Shown here piece after piece: positions 53,533-63,958 of a DNA stretch of 64,000 bases. The notes beneath the pieces were generated by a model. The model made no database searches. It worked only from the letters and a program-made list of their open reading frames with translations, and had not been told where the DNA came from. The first letter of the stretch is position 1, and each line of letters opens with the position of its first letter. Source of the stretch: Selaginella moellendorffii (taxonomy: Eukaryota > Streptophyta > Lycopodiopsida > Selaginellales > Selaginellaceae). The stretch lies in contig NW_003314262.1 of the NCBI RefSeq assembly GCF_000143415.4, forward strand, positions 3,358,405-3,422,404, given 5' to 3'. The position numbers and the translations under genes are program-made.

Positions 53533-55880
53533 AGTGTTGTCAAAGTGATGACACACGAATGTAAAACAAATCCCAAGTAGAAGTTCAATTAAGCTGCTGA
53601 AGTGAATTGTTTCCAAAGTGATGACACACTAATGTTACCAAGAACAAAAAGTGTGGTTTGGTTGTGGCTAGAAATCAACAACTGTAGCTGGAAATTGATT
53701 AAGTTAGATAGGTTCAAAAAGTATACAAAACTCGAAAAATAATGTGAATGCAAAATGTGATTTTCTTAAATTAAAAATTGTAACTTATAATCAATTTCAC
53801 AGCAATCTAAATTCCACCAAGTTAAATTTTACTATATAAATTTATATAAAGACGTATATCAATGTAATCCAAACAAAGATGAAAAACAATTATCACTTTC
53901 TTACAATTATACCTTCTAATATTATATGGCAATTTGCATTTGACAAATTGAAATAAACTAAAACAAATTAAAAATAATTAAATAACATGAATGGGCATTT
54001 GATTTTGTGAAGAAAAATAGTGTCTTATTATTTAGTCTAGAATGACTATTGATTAGGTATAGATGCTTCCATTCATGTGATTAGTAGTAATTATTGGTCA
54101 TTATATTAAATTTGATGAGTGTTAGAAATTTATTTTTAATATTGTTTTGTTAATTGGCATTAACATTTGTGTTATAGAACACTGTAATTTAATTTATATA
54201 TTTTTAGTTTATTTCATTTTTTAAAAAAAAAATTTGATTAAAAAAAATGGATGTCCTTTAATCTTTAAGGGAACGGAAGCACAAAACTTTTTTTTATTAG
54301 AAGATTGGCTCGATTCTACCAGGAAATTATTGGCACCGCATAACACTGTAAAGAACTAGAGACGCCAAAAACCTTAATGTTTGCTAGGGCAATGGGCCAT
54401 TAATAGATAATAAAATATATTTATTAAATAAATTTAATAAAGATAATTTTTTAAAAATAATTTATAAACACCTTTCATATATAGATATAATATTACCTAT
54501 TTGTTGATATAATATTGCCTATTTGTTGCAACAGATTAATTTTTTAGGGCTTTATTGTGGACAAAAATAAAATAAATTCAATGATGTACAGCAAACCACA
54601 AATATGGAATTTTTATATTTTAAATCGCATTTAGTGCTATTTTATCTTTTCATTTATAAATTTTTTGTGCAATAGTGGTCATTTGGAAAGGTTTACGTGG
54701 TATGTGAAAAAACAACTGTACAAATATTGACATTTCATGAAAATGATGTAATACACTTTTTGTATTGCAATTGCTTAGTTTTTTGAATTTTTTCGAACTT
54801 GTGATTGTAATTCAACACTAAAGAATGAGTTATTGAATGTTATTTTTGCATAAAATAATCTTTCTTTATAATTTTAATTTAGTGTTTTTAGAATGATTGT
54901 TACATATAGATTTTCTGAGTTCGTTTACAATTAAAAGGTTGTAAAGGTTATATTTTTTGAAATAAATACATTAACCCCTCAAAATAAAGAATAATTTTAA
55001 CTAATTATTTTCTTGTGCATGAGTGGTCCTTTGGAAAAAATGTGTGATTTGTGAAAAGTATAACTTCACAAATATTGACATTTCATGAAAATGGTGTAAT
55101 ACACTTTTAACTATGTTGCGGCGACTCAATTCTTTAAATCATTTTAAGCTCATAATTGTAATCCAAGCATTAAAGAATGAAATATTGAATGTTGTTCTTG
55201 CCTAAAATAATCCTTTTTTATACGTTTTAATTTTTTTTTTGAGGTGATTGTCACATATAAGATTTTTGAGCTTGTTTACAATCAAAAGGTTGTAAAGACA
55301 ATTTTTTTTGAGACTAATACATTAACCCCTTAAAATAAAGACCAATTTTAAATAATTATTTTGATATCTTCCTATTTAAATATGTTAATTTTTAATGTCA
55401 ATCAAAATAAATTAATTAACTATATACATACATACAGACGTATATATATATGTATATATATATATATATAACACTATAGTAATCACCTATATTTTAAAAT
55501 AAAATTTAAGTTTTATTTGATTGATATTAAATATTTTATAATTTTTTATATTATGTTAAATTTATTTCAACATTATTTTAATGATGATATATTGATTCTT
55601 ACTTATTAGCTTTACTAGATTTGTAAACTTTTTGAACAAAATACTTTTATATTAATTTTAAATATAGTAATAAACTAAATAAAGAAGGAAACATTTGGTA
55701 TCAAATATGTAATAGATTTTTATGATTAAAATTTTTTTGTAACAATTTAGAAAATTCTTAATTTTTTAATATACTTTTCCTTAATTTAATATTACTTTTA
55801 TTTTAATAAATATCATCTCAATTTGTTTTATAATATATATTAATTAAATAATTGGAACTCAAGCTCTCAAAATCTATAAT
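53533..55880. other. Long AT-rich intergenic region
   Basis: About 2.3 kb of very A/T-rich sequence without coding potential. It contains a diverged tandem duplication (listed separately) and a TA-rich stretch at about 55440-55470. Confidence 0.65.
54600..55360 (+). repeat. Diverged tandem duplication, period about 360 bp
   Basis: About 54655-54985 and 55008-55345 share AATATTGACATTTCATGAAA, GTAATACACTTTT, AGTGGTC, TTTGGAAA and TTACAATTAAAAGGTTGTAA-like blocks in the same order. Identity is moderate. No coding capacity; function unknown. Confidence 0.75.
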
Positions 55881-55889
55881 TCTCTAAAG

Positions 55890-56390
55890 TTGACAAGGAA
55901 AGGATTTCATTCTCTTATCCATTCCAGGCAGCAAAGGATGGAAAGCTGGACATAGAGTACAAGCAATCAACATTTTTTTCTTGATGGTATGAGCATTATT
56001 TCGTTCTTCCTCTTGGATCAAATTCTCGCTCTTTTCTTTTTGTGTGTTCTCTTCCAAGGGATTTCCACTTTTTCTTCGACGCATCCCTGTAAATTCGACA
56101 AACCAAATGCCATCGTCATCGTTCCTGTATAATGGACTCGCCAGAAACAATAGCTCGCCACGCTATAGGCTCTAATATAAAGTGCTCTTGCGAGAACATC
56201 AAGAGAAGAATGAGACTATCTCCAGAGATTTGCTACGGATGCCTCGAGCCTGTTGATGTCTACGTCGTTGCAGCCGGTGCACGACCGACTGGCAATGTCG
56301 GCTATGAAGTTCTTGACGACGGTCACAGTAAGAGCGTGCATCATGCGCTCTTTAGCGGCGCTGAAATCCGTATTATTAACATAATAATAT
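55890..56390 (+). pseudogene. Chimeric fragment: LIP1 3' exons joined to an exportin-2 exon
   Basis: 55890-56185 matches the last two LIP1 exons and the intron between them in plus orientation (AAKDGKLDIE-type; tail ending SRYRL). From about 56203 it matches an internal part of exportin-2 exon 1 (59949-60100): RLSPEICYG..., VDVYVVAAGARPTGNVG in one frame, and the tract TGCATCATGCGCTCTTTAGC. The exportin copy has a CA insertion (GGTCACAGTAAG versus GGTCAGTAAG) and is out of frame. The exportin gene itself has a LIP1 3' fragment just upstream of its start, so this looks like a copy of that locus with about 0.95 kb deleted. Confidence 0.85.
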
Positions 56391-56402
56391 GCGGCCATCT
56401 TT

Positions 56403-58223
56403 CTATATTCTCGATTTCCTCTTCCTGCCTATGGAGGACCCACTCAGATCAACGCAGTAGAGCTTCTCAGGCTGTCGGTTCTTTCCAAAGTTGATCCGCT
56501 GCGCAAACACTTGGATGGTCGACCTTCCAAAATACATTGACACGAAAACACTCCGCTTGTTCCCAAGCTCCATGTTTTCGCTTATGTCAAAGATGTACTT
56601 CCCCAGCCTCTTGCAGCCCGGATCAGTGACGTAGCTTGGAGCAATTTCGCCACTCGAACTGAATAACTCTATCGTCATTGATCTCTGCTTCGCGAATGAC
56701 GGACCTAAGTTCCTTTCAGAGACGAATGTGTCCTCTGCAATAGATTCCCCGTTCTTCACAAATATCTGGAACTTTTTATCGCACATATCAGCTCCTTCAT
56801 CATTCACGAACTTGTACTCCTCCCGATCACCCTCCTGAAACCTCTGCGCGGTCCTCAAGCCATACCATTTCTTGGAGATTCTCGAGACAACGGCAGCGGT
56901 GCCAAATCCGAGTGCCACTGCGCCTTTGCATATGGCAGCACCTGGAGATGGAGGAGCGATCACCTCTCTCGTTACGCCAGCGTTACTCGAGTTGTACTTC
57001 TCAGTGATCTTTTTCACGAGGTAAGGACTCTCAGCAAATCCGCCAACCAGAAAGACGTGCTGGATCATCGTGTCACGACAATGAGAGAGCTGCTTGTCGA
57101 TGAGAGCTGCAACTTTTTCGATCTCGGTGTCAAAGATGCCCCTCAGCTCTTCTTCGCTGAGCTTGATCTCCTCGTAGTACTCCTCGTCATGACCCTCTGC
57201 GCATCCCAGCTGCTCATCAAACTTCTTCCATGCCTTTGAGAGCTTCCGCGGCAGCTCATATAGTTTGAAACCCGTTCCATCGAAGCTACTCTTTCCAAGA
57301 GACCCCAGCCACCACCGTGTGATCTTGTGAAGCGTCTCTGGATCGTCAAAGCTCTCTAAGCACCCAATCTTTCTTTTGAGCAAGCCCAGGAAGTTTTTGT
57401 CGACGTACGTCCCTCCTCCCAGCTCCCCGGAACTGGCTGAAACCTCACGCACCTCGTATGATGATCCACCCTCGACTTTCTCGTGCACCACCAAGTCGAT
57501 CGTCCCACCACCAACATCCACGGTGAGAAACTTGTCACCATTGCACAGGATTGCCGTGTCTTTGAGCTGCTTCTGGCAGTAAAACGACGCTGCCTCTGGC
57601 TCGAGAACTATCTTGAGAGGGAATGAACTCGCCTCGGAGCTGGAGCAATGCTTCCCCTTCACGATCCCTGCCTTCTCTGCATAAATCTCCATCTTGCGTT
57701 TGGACGCATCGCTCCAGATCGCAGGCACGGAGAGACACCAGGCAACCTCTTCTCGGAGCAGGCACGAGCCATACTTTTGCCGGAGATGCCCTCCAATAAA
57801 CTCGGAGATGCAACCGAGATAATCCACTATGAGCTTTTCCGCAGTCGCCCAACCCGGAAGAACCTCCAGCATACTCTTCGCGAGCTCGCCATCTTCGAGA
57901 ATGGGCTTGAACTTGGACACTAGGAGACCCACCTCGCCTTGGCCAGTGCTGGAGGAAACCTGGAGAGCTTCCGAGTAGGCTTTGAGCGCGCTCCATCCCC
58001 AAGCAAGAAGCTCTCCCGCTGGAGAGTAGAACAAGCTGGTCTGCGTCTTGCAGTATGGCCTGCCGGCATCTGGCCAGTCGTAGAAGCTTTGCACATCATC
58101 CGGATCAGAGCGATGCGCGAACGAGAAGCCGGAAAATGTAGTCCCAAAATCTAAGCCCACTATCACCTTTGGTTGGGAAGAACGAGAGCTGGAAGCCATA
58201 GCCACACACACCGCTACCACCAC
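56403..58223 (-). CDS. HSPA12-like HSP70 family ATPase
   Basis: A single exon of 606 aa. ATP-binding motifs of the actin/HSP70 fold: phosphate-1 IVGLDFGTTFSGFSFAH, phosphate-2 LTVDVGGGTIDLVVHEK, and adenosine motif QHVFLVGGFAESPYLV. The connecting parts (DWPDAG.., KTQTSLFYSPAGELLAWG, EVAWCLSVPAIWSDASKRKM) are those of HSPA12-type proteins rather than canonical HSP70. The C-terminal third lacks a typical substrate domain and EEVD and ends with a basic GRKRKSRI, possibly a nuclear signal. The second Met (MASSSRSS, 58199) is an equally good start. HSPA12-like genes are not typical of flowering plants. A broken 3' fragment lies at 51885-52167. Confidence 0.85.
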   Translation of the reverse strand: MVVAVCVAMASSSRSSQPKVIVGLDFGTTFSGFSFAHRSDPDDVQSFYDWPDAGRPYCKTQTSLFYSPAGELLAWGWSALKAYSEALQVSSSTGQGEVGLLVSKFKPILEDGELAKSMLEVLPGWATAEKLIVDYLGCISEFIGGHLRQKYGSCLLREEVAWCLSVPAIWSDASKRKMEIYAEKAGIVKGKHCSSSEASSFPLKIVLEPEAASFYCQKQLKDTAILCNGDKFLTVDVGGGTIDLVVHEKVEGGSSYEVREVSASSGELGGGTYVDKNFLGLLKRKIGCLESFDDPETLHKITRWWLGSLGKSSFDGTGFKLYELPRKLSKAWKKFDEQLGCAEGHDEEYYEEIKLSEEELRGIFDTEIEKVAALIDKQLSHCRDTMIQHVFLVGGFAESPYLVKKITEKYNSSNAGVTREVIAPPSPGAAICKGAVALGFGTAAVVSRISKKWYGLRTAQRFQEGDREEYKFVNDEGADMCDKKFQIFVKNGESIAEDTFVSERNLGPSFAKQRSMTIELFSSSGEIAPSYVTDPGCKRLGKYIFDISENMELGNKRSVFVSMYFGRSTIQVFAQRINFGKNRQPEKLYCVDLSGSSIGRKRKSRI

Positions 58224-58639
58224 CGAGAAACTATCAGCCGATTCTCATTAATTACAAGTCGAGGAATTTAAGATCCTTATGATCTTTCTTGAAAAACATA
58301 AAAATGTAGGCTCTCCTTCCTACCTATTTGTTTTCTGGAAAAGCTCTGGCCGATCTTTTCATCGCAGCCATGAGAGCTTGAAAACGACCATCTTGAGTTC
58401 CTTAAAAGGTTTCGGAATCACCGGGCCATATATCTTTGTAGAGAAGAAGCCTGCACAAACCTTTAGATTTTGTCGCAAAGTTAGCTCTCATCGACAAGCA
58501 GCTGACTTCCACCATCAAGCGTTTGCAAGAATTCTTATCTCGTGACAAGGATCACGATCGATCCTCACTGTGGATGAAAAGATACTTTTAATCCCCAGCT
58601 CAAGAATTTCTTCTGGAGAGAAATGGTACACAAAAGTTT

Positions 58640-58990
58640 TAACTATGAAGGCTGCCTGGAAAGAGAAAACAAACCATCAAAACCATCAAAACCTTTCGAG
58701 AGCTATATAGAAAACTTATAGATTTCGAGAAGGAAACATACTGCTCGAATCCATGGTAAGTTTCCGACATAGGAAGTCCCGAGGAGATCAAGTTCAGTGA
58801 AGAACATCTTTGATATGGAAGCAATTGAGAATTATTTTGTTCTTCCAAATTCTCGCTGTCTTTTTTTTGGGTGTGTTTTCATCCTTTTGATTCGACGAGG
58901 ATACTTCTCTAAGCAACATCACTGTAAATTCGACAAACCAAATCCCATCGTCACCATTCCTGTACAAGGGACTCGCCAGTGAGTAGGTTC
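58640..58990 (+). pseudogene. Rearranged LIP1 fragment upstream of exportin-2
   Basis: 58655-58800 matches LIP1 intron 4 and part of exon 4 read in the plus orientation of 52490-52700 (GCCTGGAAAGAGAAAA, AGATTTCGAGAAGGAAACAT). 58800-58990 matches the last exons in the opposite sense (ATGGAAGCAATTGA, AAATTCGACAAACCAAATCC, GGGACTCGCCAG). The two halves are therefore inverted relative to each other. The second half ends about 110 bp from the exportin-2 ATG and may now be promoter. Confidence 0.8.
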
Positions 58991-59104
58991 TAATATAAAG
59001 CGCTCTTCTTTGTTTGCTAGATTAGGGTTTATCCAAGGCTGTGTAGGGTTTTGCGAGGAGCGGCGAGGAGGGATTCTGGCGCTTATGCGGCGTTCGCCGA
59101 CTCC

Positions 59105-62042
59105 ATGGCGGTAAATCTCTCTGAGGCCTTTCTCTATACTCTAGCGCCGGATCCAGAGCCAAGAAAGAAGGCGGAGCTCTATCTCGCCAACGCCTCGGCC
59201 CAGCCCGGCTATGGCGTCGCTGTTCTCCAGCTTCTTGGCGAGGCGGCGGTGGACGATCAGGTGCGGCAAGCGGCGGCCGTGCATTTCAAGAACCATGTCA
59301 AGTTCCGATGGAATCCCGGCGAGTTGGAGGCGAATTTGCGGATCCAGGACAGCGAGAAGGAGCAGATCAAGGGGTACGTGGTCAGGCTGATGCTCAGCTC
59401 GTCGCCCAAGATCCAGAGCCAGCTGAGCGAAGCTCTCGCGATCATCAGCAGCCATGATTTCCCGAGCAACTGGAAGGGGCTCCTCCCGGAGCTTGTTGGG
59501 AGTTTGTCAACTTCGACAAGCTACGCTACCATCAACGGGATCTTGCAAGCTCTCAACTCCATCTTCAAGAAGTTTAGATATGGATACAAGAGCGTGGAGC
59601 TCTACACCGATCTCAAGTACTGCCTGGATGGTTTTGCCGCGCCGCTGCTGGAGATTTTCACCAAGACCGGGGAACAGATCAAGGCTACGCAGGATCCTGC
59701 GACGCTCCGGCCGCTGTTCGAGTGCCAGAGGCTGTGCTGCCGGATCTTCTACTCGCTCAACTCGCAGGAGCTCCCGGAGTTTTTCGAGAACCACATGAGA
59801 GAGTGGATGGACCAGTTTCAGTACTATCTCATGTACTCCAACCCGGCTCTGGCGGAGAGGGATGCCGAGAAGGAGAGCGTCGTGGATCAGCTCAAGACTG
59901 CCGTTTGCGAGAACATAAACCTTTACATGGAGAAGAACGAGGAGGAGTTTAGAGACTATCTCCAGAGATTTGCGACGGATGTCTGGAACCTGTTGATGTC
60001 TACGTCGCTGCAGCCAGCGCACGACCGACTGGCAATGTCGGCTATGAAGTTCTTGACGACGGTCAGTAAGAGCGTGCATCATGCGCTCTTTAGCGGTGCG
60101 GACACCCTGAGACAGATTTGCGAAAGTATCGCCATCCCAAACGTTAGAAGTAAGTATATTTCTCTCTTAGTTTTATTTTTTTCTTCATGTCGAGCTCACG
60201 TTTCTCTGCTGCTTTACAGTTAGAGCGGAAGATGAGGAGCTTTTCGAATTGAATCCTCTGGAGTACATAAGAAGAGACATCGAGGGAAGTGACACGGATA
60301 CCAGAAGGCGTATAGCTTGCGAGCTTGTGAAGGGGCTTATGCTGCGGTACAGGGACCAAGTTACTGGTTTGGTTTCCGGCTACTTAGGACAGCTAGGTGC
60401 GAGTTACTCTGCAAATCCGACAGGGAACTGGAAAGACAAGGATACGGCCATCTACTTGATCGTCGCCTTGGCACAGAAGCAGCCTTTGACTGGAGCTGTG
60501 ACAACCGATCTTGTCAACGTAGAGCAGTTCCTTGCGTCGCAAATCAACCCCGAGCTTCGAGGCTCAACCGATATCCTCGTGGCTGATGCGCTCAAGTTCA
60601 TCACGACCTTCAGGAGCGCCGTGCCGAAACCGGTAGTCTTGGAACTGATGCCGCAGATCATCCAGCTCTTGATCAGCTCAACCAACGTGGTGCACTCGTA
60701 TGCTGCTGGGTGTGTGGAAAAGCTGCTACTGGTCAGAGACGGAGGAGTGCCACGCTATTCTTCGGCAGACCTCGCTCCTTTTCAGAGCCAGCTCCTGGCC
60801 AACGCGCTCAGTGCCTTGCAATTCCCAGACTCTCAGGAGAATCCCTACGTGATGAAGTGCATCATGAGAGTTCTCTCCGTGGCGGAGGTTGGCCCGATGT
60901 CCGTGAAATACTTGGACGACCTCGTGGGGATTCTCGGCAAGGTATGCAGGAACCCGACCAATCCGACGTTCAACCATTACATCTTTGAGTCGGTGTCCGT
61001 GCTCGTGAGGAAGGCTTGTGAACGGGACCAAGAAGTGGTGATGGCCTTCGAAGGGAAGCTGTTTCCGGTGTTTCAGTTCATCCTCCAGAACGACGTTGCC
61101 GAGTTCCAGCCGTACGCGTTTCAGATACTTGCACAGCTGATCGAGTCGAGGGGCCAGCCTATTCCCAGGGAGTACCTGGTGATTTTTCCGGTGCTGATCG
61201 ACCAGAGATTCTGGCAGAAGTCGGCCAACGTTCCTGCCATCATCCGGCTTCTCCAGGCCTTCCTGCTCAAAGCACCTCGGGAGATAGCACAGGGAAACCA
61301 ACTGCAGGAGGTCTACAACGTTTTCAGTAGGCTGGTGTCCCGGAAGAGCACGGAGGACTACGCATTTTACATCGCCAACGCGATGGTGGAGAGCCTCAGC
61401 CAGGACTTGCTCATGCCGATCGTCCCGCATCTATGGACGGCCTTCTTCTCCCGGCTCATGGGAGAGCACCGCACCGTCAAGTTCCTCAAGCTGCTGGTGC
61501 TCTTCATGTCGCTCTTCACGGTGAAGCACGGCCAAGCGGTGCTGGTCGACTCGGTGAACAAAGTGAGCCCGACGCAGCCGCGGCTCTTCATGGACGTGCT
61601 GCAGCAGTTTTGGATCCCGACGCTGAGTTCCATCTCTGGAAGCATCGAGACGAAGCTGTGCGCCGTGGCATCGACGAGGCTTTTGTGCGAGTCGGCTCTA
61701 CTGCTCGCGGAGGATCAGCTCTGGGGGAAGCTCCTCAACAACGTGGTGGTGTTGCTGGTGAGGCCAGAGGAGGAAAGAGTGGCGGAAGAAACCGATGTTC
61801 CGGAGCTGGACCAGGTGACCGGGTATGGTGGAGTCTACGCGCAGCTCCACCACGCTGGGAAGAAGGACGATGATCCTCTCAAGGAGATCAAGGACGCCAA
61901 GGAGTACCTTTGCCACTCGCTCAACAGGCTCTCGATGCAGTACCCGGGCAAATTCCCGGGAGTGATCCAGCAGCATCTCGACGCAGGCAACCAGGAAGCG
62001 CTACGCCAGATGTGTAACGCGTACCGGACTACAATCGTCTAG
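59105..62042 (+). CDS. CAS: Exportin-2 (CAS/CSE1), importin-alpha re-exporter
   Basis: Two exons (59105-60149, 60220-62042) give 955 aa, close to the family length of about 970. The start is ATG MAVNLSEAFLYTL. The importin-beta N-terminal region is clear (LLGEAAVDDQVRQAAAVHFK, NHVKFRW), then SSPKIQSQLSEALAIISSHD FP, EFFENHMREWMDQFQYYL, VRIRAEDEELFELNPLEYIR RDIEG across the intron, KYLDDLVGILGKVCRNPTNP, FPVFQFILQNDVAEFQPYAF and VLIDQRFWQKSANVPAIIRL LQAFL. HEAT repeats throughout. The protein binds RanGTP and returns importin-alpha to the cytoplasm. Only one intron is left, fewer than in many plants. A telo-box (TTAGGGTTTA) lies at about 59025. Base composition is GC-rich, unlike the flanks. 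Confidence 0.95.
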
Positions 62043-62215
62043 AACTCGAAACGAGGTACTCGAAAGATCTTTGGTATTTTAGTTCTCGTTCTCGTCATCG
62101 TTTTTCTCTCTCGCAGGTAGCGAGTTGTTGCTAGTGGAATTGCCAGCTACAATCGTCTAGAACTCCAGGTACTCGAAGATCTTAGCGTTCTCGTCATCGT
62201 TTTGTCTCTCGCAGG
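62030..62215 (+). repeat. Tandem duplication of the exportin-2 3' end
   Basis: ACAATCGTCTAGAACTC, GGTACTCGAA, GATCTT, CGTTCTCGTCATCGTTTT and TCTCTCGCAGGTA occur at 62030-62118 and again at 62150-62215, about 120 bp apart. The copied part includes the stop codon and last three codons, so each copy carries TAG. Confidence 0.85.
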
Positions 62216-62519
62216 TATCGGTTCTTCGAATTGTTGCTTGAGTGGGGATTGTTCTTCGAGCTTCTTGGCGTTTGGATCGGAGTGAGTCGTCTGTTTCCAT
62301 CGATCGAGTCGAGCTTCCTGTGATTTGGATCGAGCTTCTTGTCATTTTGATCGGATGAGTTTGTTTGGAATGAATGGAAAGAAAGACCAAATTTTAAATC
62401 GTTCGAATATTATTTGTCGCTCGAGTTTTAAGTTTTAGGGTTCTTTGAATCGAGTTTAATGTTTTAGGGTTCTTCAGTGGTGGGATCCCAATTCTCGCGA
62501 CGGGGGAGGTTGGATTTCG

Positions 62520-62879
62520 ATGGCGAGCAATGGCGCGGCATCGTCATCGAGCGCGACAGCGACGACGACGGTGACGCTGCAACAGCCGCGGCAACCGGAG
62601 AGGCTGACGCTGCGCCTGGCGCCGCGGCGCAAGAAGAAGGTGAGTTGGAAGGCGGACACTGTCGACAACGAGTTCTTGGACAAGAAGAGCTCCAAGATTT
62701 GCTGCATTTTCCACAAGGAGGAGGAATTCACGGACAGCAGCAGCAGCGAAGACGATGGCGATCCGGGCGATGAGAAGAAGAAGATGAAGAAGAAGGAGAA
62801 ATTGGAACGGAAGAGCTCGAGAATGGATGGATCGTCCTCTTCCAAACACCATGAACACCACGAGTGTTGTAAGAAATAA
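62520..62879 (+). CDS. INH3: Protein phosphatase 1 inhibitor-3 (PPP1R11/Inh3)
   Basis: 119 aa, single exon. The conserved block is LTLRLAPRRKKKVSWKADTV, then DNEFLDKKSSKICCIFHKEE EF. KVSW is the RVxF-type PP1-docking motif, and the CCIFHK part with nearby Cys is the second conserved Inh3 region. The C-terminus is acidic, then Lys-rich, and ends HHEHHECCKK. Inh3 binds and inhibits nuclear PP1 catalytic subunits. Known Arabidopsis Inh3 has similar size and the same order. It starts about 480 bp after the exportin-2 stop. Confidence 0.92.
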   Translation: MASNGAASSSSATATTTVTLQQPRQPERLTLRLAPRRKKKVSWKADTVDNEFLDKKSSKICCIFHKEEEFTDSSSSEDDGDPGDEKKKMKKKEKLERKSSRMDGSSSSKHHEHHECCKK

Positions 62880-62948
62880 GCTAGTCTCGGCCGTCGGTTG
62901 TTTCGAATCCAACGGTCCTCGTGCTTCTTGACGCCAAGGTTTCTGGTG

Positions 62949-63958
62949 ATGGCGATGGCGCTGGCGCGCGCCCGGGTAGCGCATTTTGCGAGAGGCGCGG
63001 CCGGGATCGGCAGCGCGCATCACAGGAGGTAATGTGATCCATTTCGATCGATCGATTCTTCGTTGCTGATGGAAGCTAGGGTTTATCAGGGGCAATACGA
63101 CCTCTATTCACGACTTTGATCTGTTTGGCAAAATGAAAGAGAGCTCGGGGCGCGTCGCCGTGGATGCGTAAGTTCTCTTTTTTTTACGGAAACTCCATTG
63201 GTTTCTTTCTTTTGCTTGAGGTTCTTTGTTTCTCTTGAGTTTTTTAAGAAAAAACTTGAGCCCTTGTTTTCCTTCTTCTATATTTTTTGCTTTGAGAACT
63301 TCTGTGTTTATTTGTTTCTCTTGCGTTTTATGAGAAGTTTGAGAACTCGAGCTCTTTTGTTTTCCTTCTTCTAGATTTTTTGCTTTGAGAACTTCTGTGT
63401 TTCTTTGTTTCTCCTGCGCTTTTTGAGAAGTTTGAGAACTTGAGCTCTTTTTATTTCTTTCTTCTAGATTCAACTTCGTTTTCTTTGTTTCTCTTGCGAT
63501 TTTTGAGAAGTTTGAGAACTTTAAGCTCTTCTTTTTTCTATGGTGTTTTTTCTTTATGTTAATCTTTCTCACTTCTGTGCAGACTAAGTGAGGAAAGCTT
63601 CTCGGTGGATCAGGTCGAATATTTCGATTCAATCATATGCCTTAGCAAGTTTGTCCTGTCATGGACTCCGAAAACGTTTGAAGAAATCACCCCCGAAAGG
63701 TCTGTTTTCCTTTCTTTTCCTTCGTGCTAGTTTCTCTAAACTGAAACGATCGTCTTTGCAGCTTGGCGATTGTTGATCTACTGACTCCAACTCCAGGTTC
63801 TCCACTGAAACACTCCAGCTCTCGCAAACTTCTCTAATGTTTTCTCCATCTCCACAGAGATCTTGGTGCTCGGAACCGGGAACACGACGAAGTTTCCCAG
63901 CAAAGAAGTGAAGGAGTTTCTTAAATCCAGAAATATCAAGATCGAATCCGTCGATTCG
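62949..63958 (+). CDS. NDUFAF3-like (Mth938-domain) complex I assembly factor, 5' part
   Basis: Five exons in exact phase: 62949-63028, 63090-63167, 63583-63699, 63762-63796, 63858-63958; the gene runs past the window. The first exon is a typical mitochondrial presequence (MAMALARARVAHFARGAAGI). Then TTSIHDFDLFGKMKESSGRV, EESFSVDQVEYFDSIICLSK, FVLSWTPKTFEEITPESLAI and EILVLGTGNTTKF. The S-W-x-P segment and the VLGTG loop fit the Mth938/NDUFAF3 family, which helps assemble mitochondrial complex I. The in-frame upstream spacing from INH3 is only 70 bp, so the promoter is short or shared with its 3' end. Confidence 0.82.
63190..63560 (+). repeat. Intronic minisatellite in the NDUFAF3-like gene
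   Basis: Intron 2 has about four imperfect copies of an 85-90 bp unit with TTTGCTTTGAGAACTTCTGT, TTCTTTGTTTCTCTTGCG, TTTTTGAGAAGTTTGAGAAC and TTTCCTTCTTCTAGATT. The minus-strand frame (63632-63108) is only the repeat translated. Confidence 0.85.

Noticed and set aside
59051-59104. Upstream extension of exportin-2
   Set aside because: It would start at TTG; the ATG at 59105 fits the family N-terminus.
63108-63632. 174-codon minus-strand Lys/Glu/Ser-rich ORF
   Set aside because: It is the antisense of an intronic minisatellite; the plus-strand gene has exact splice phases.
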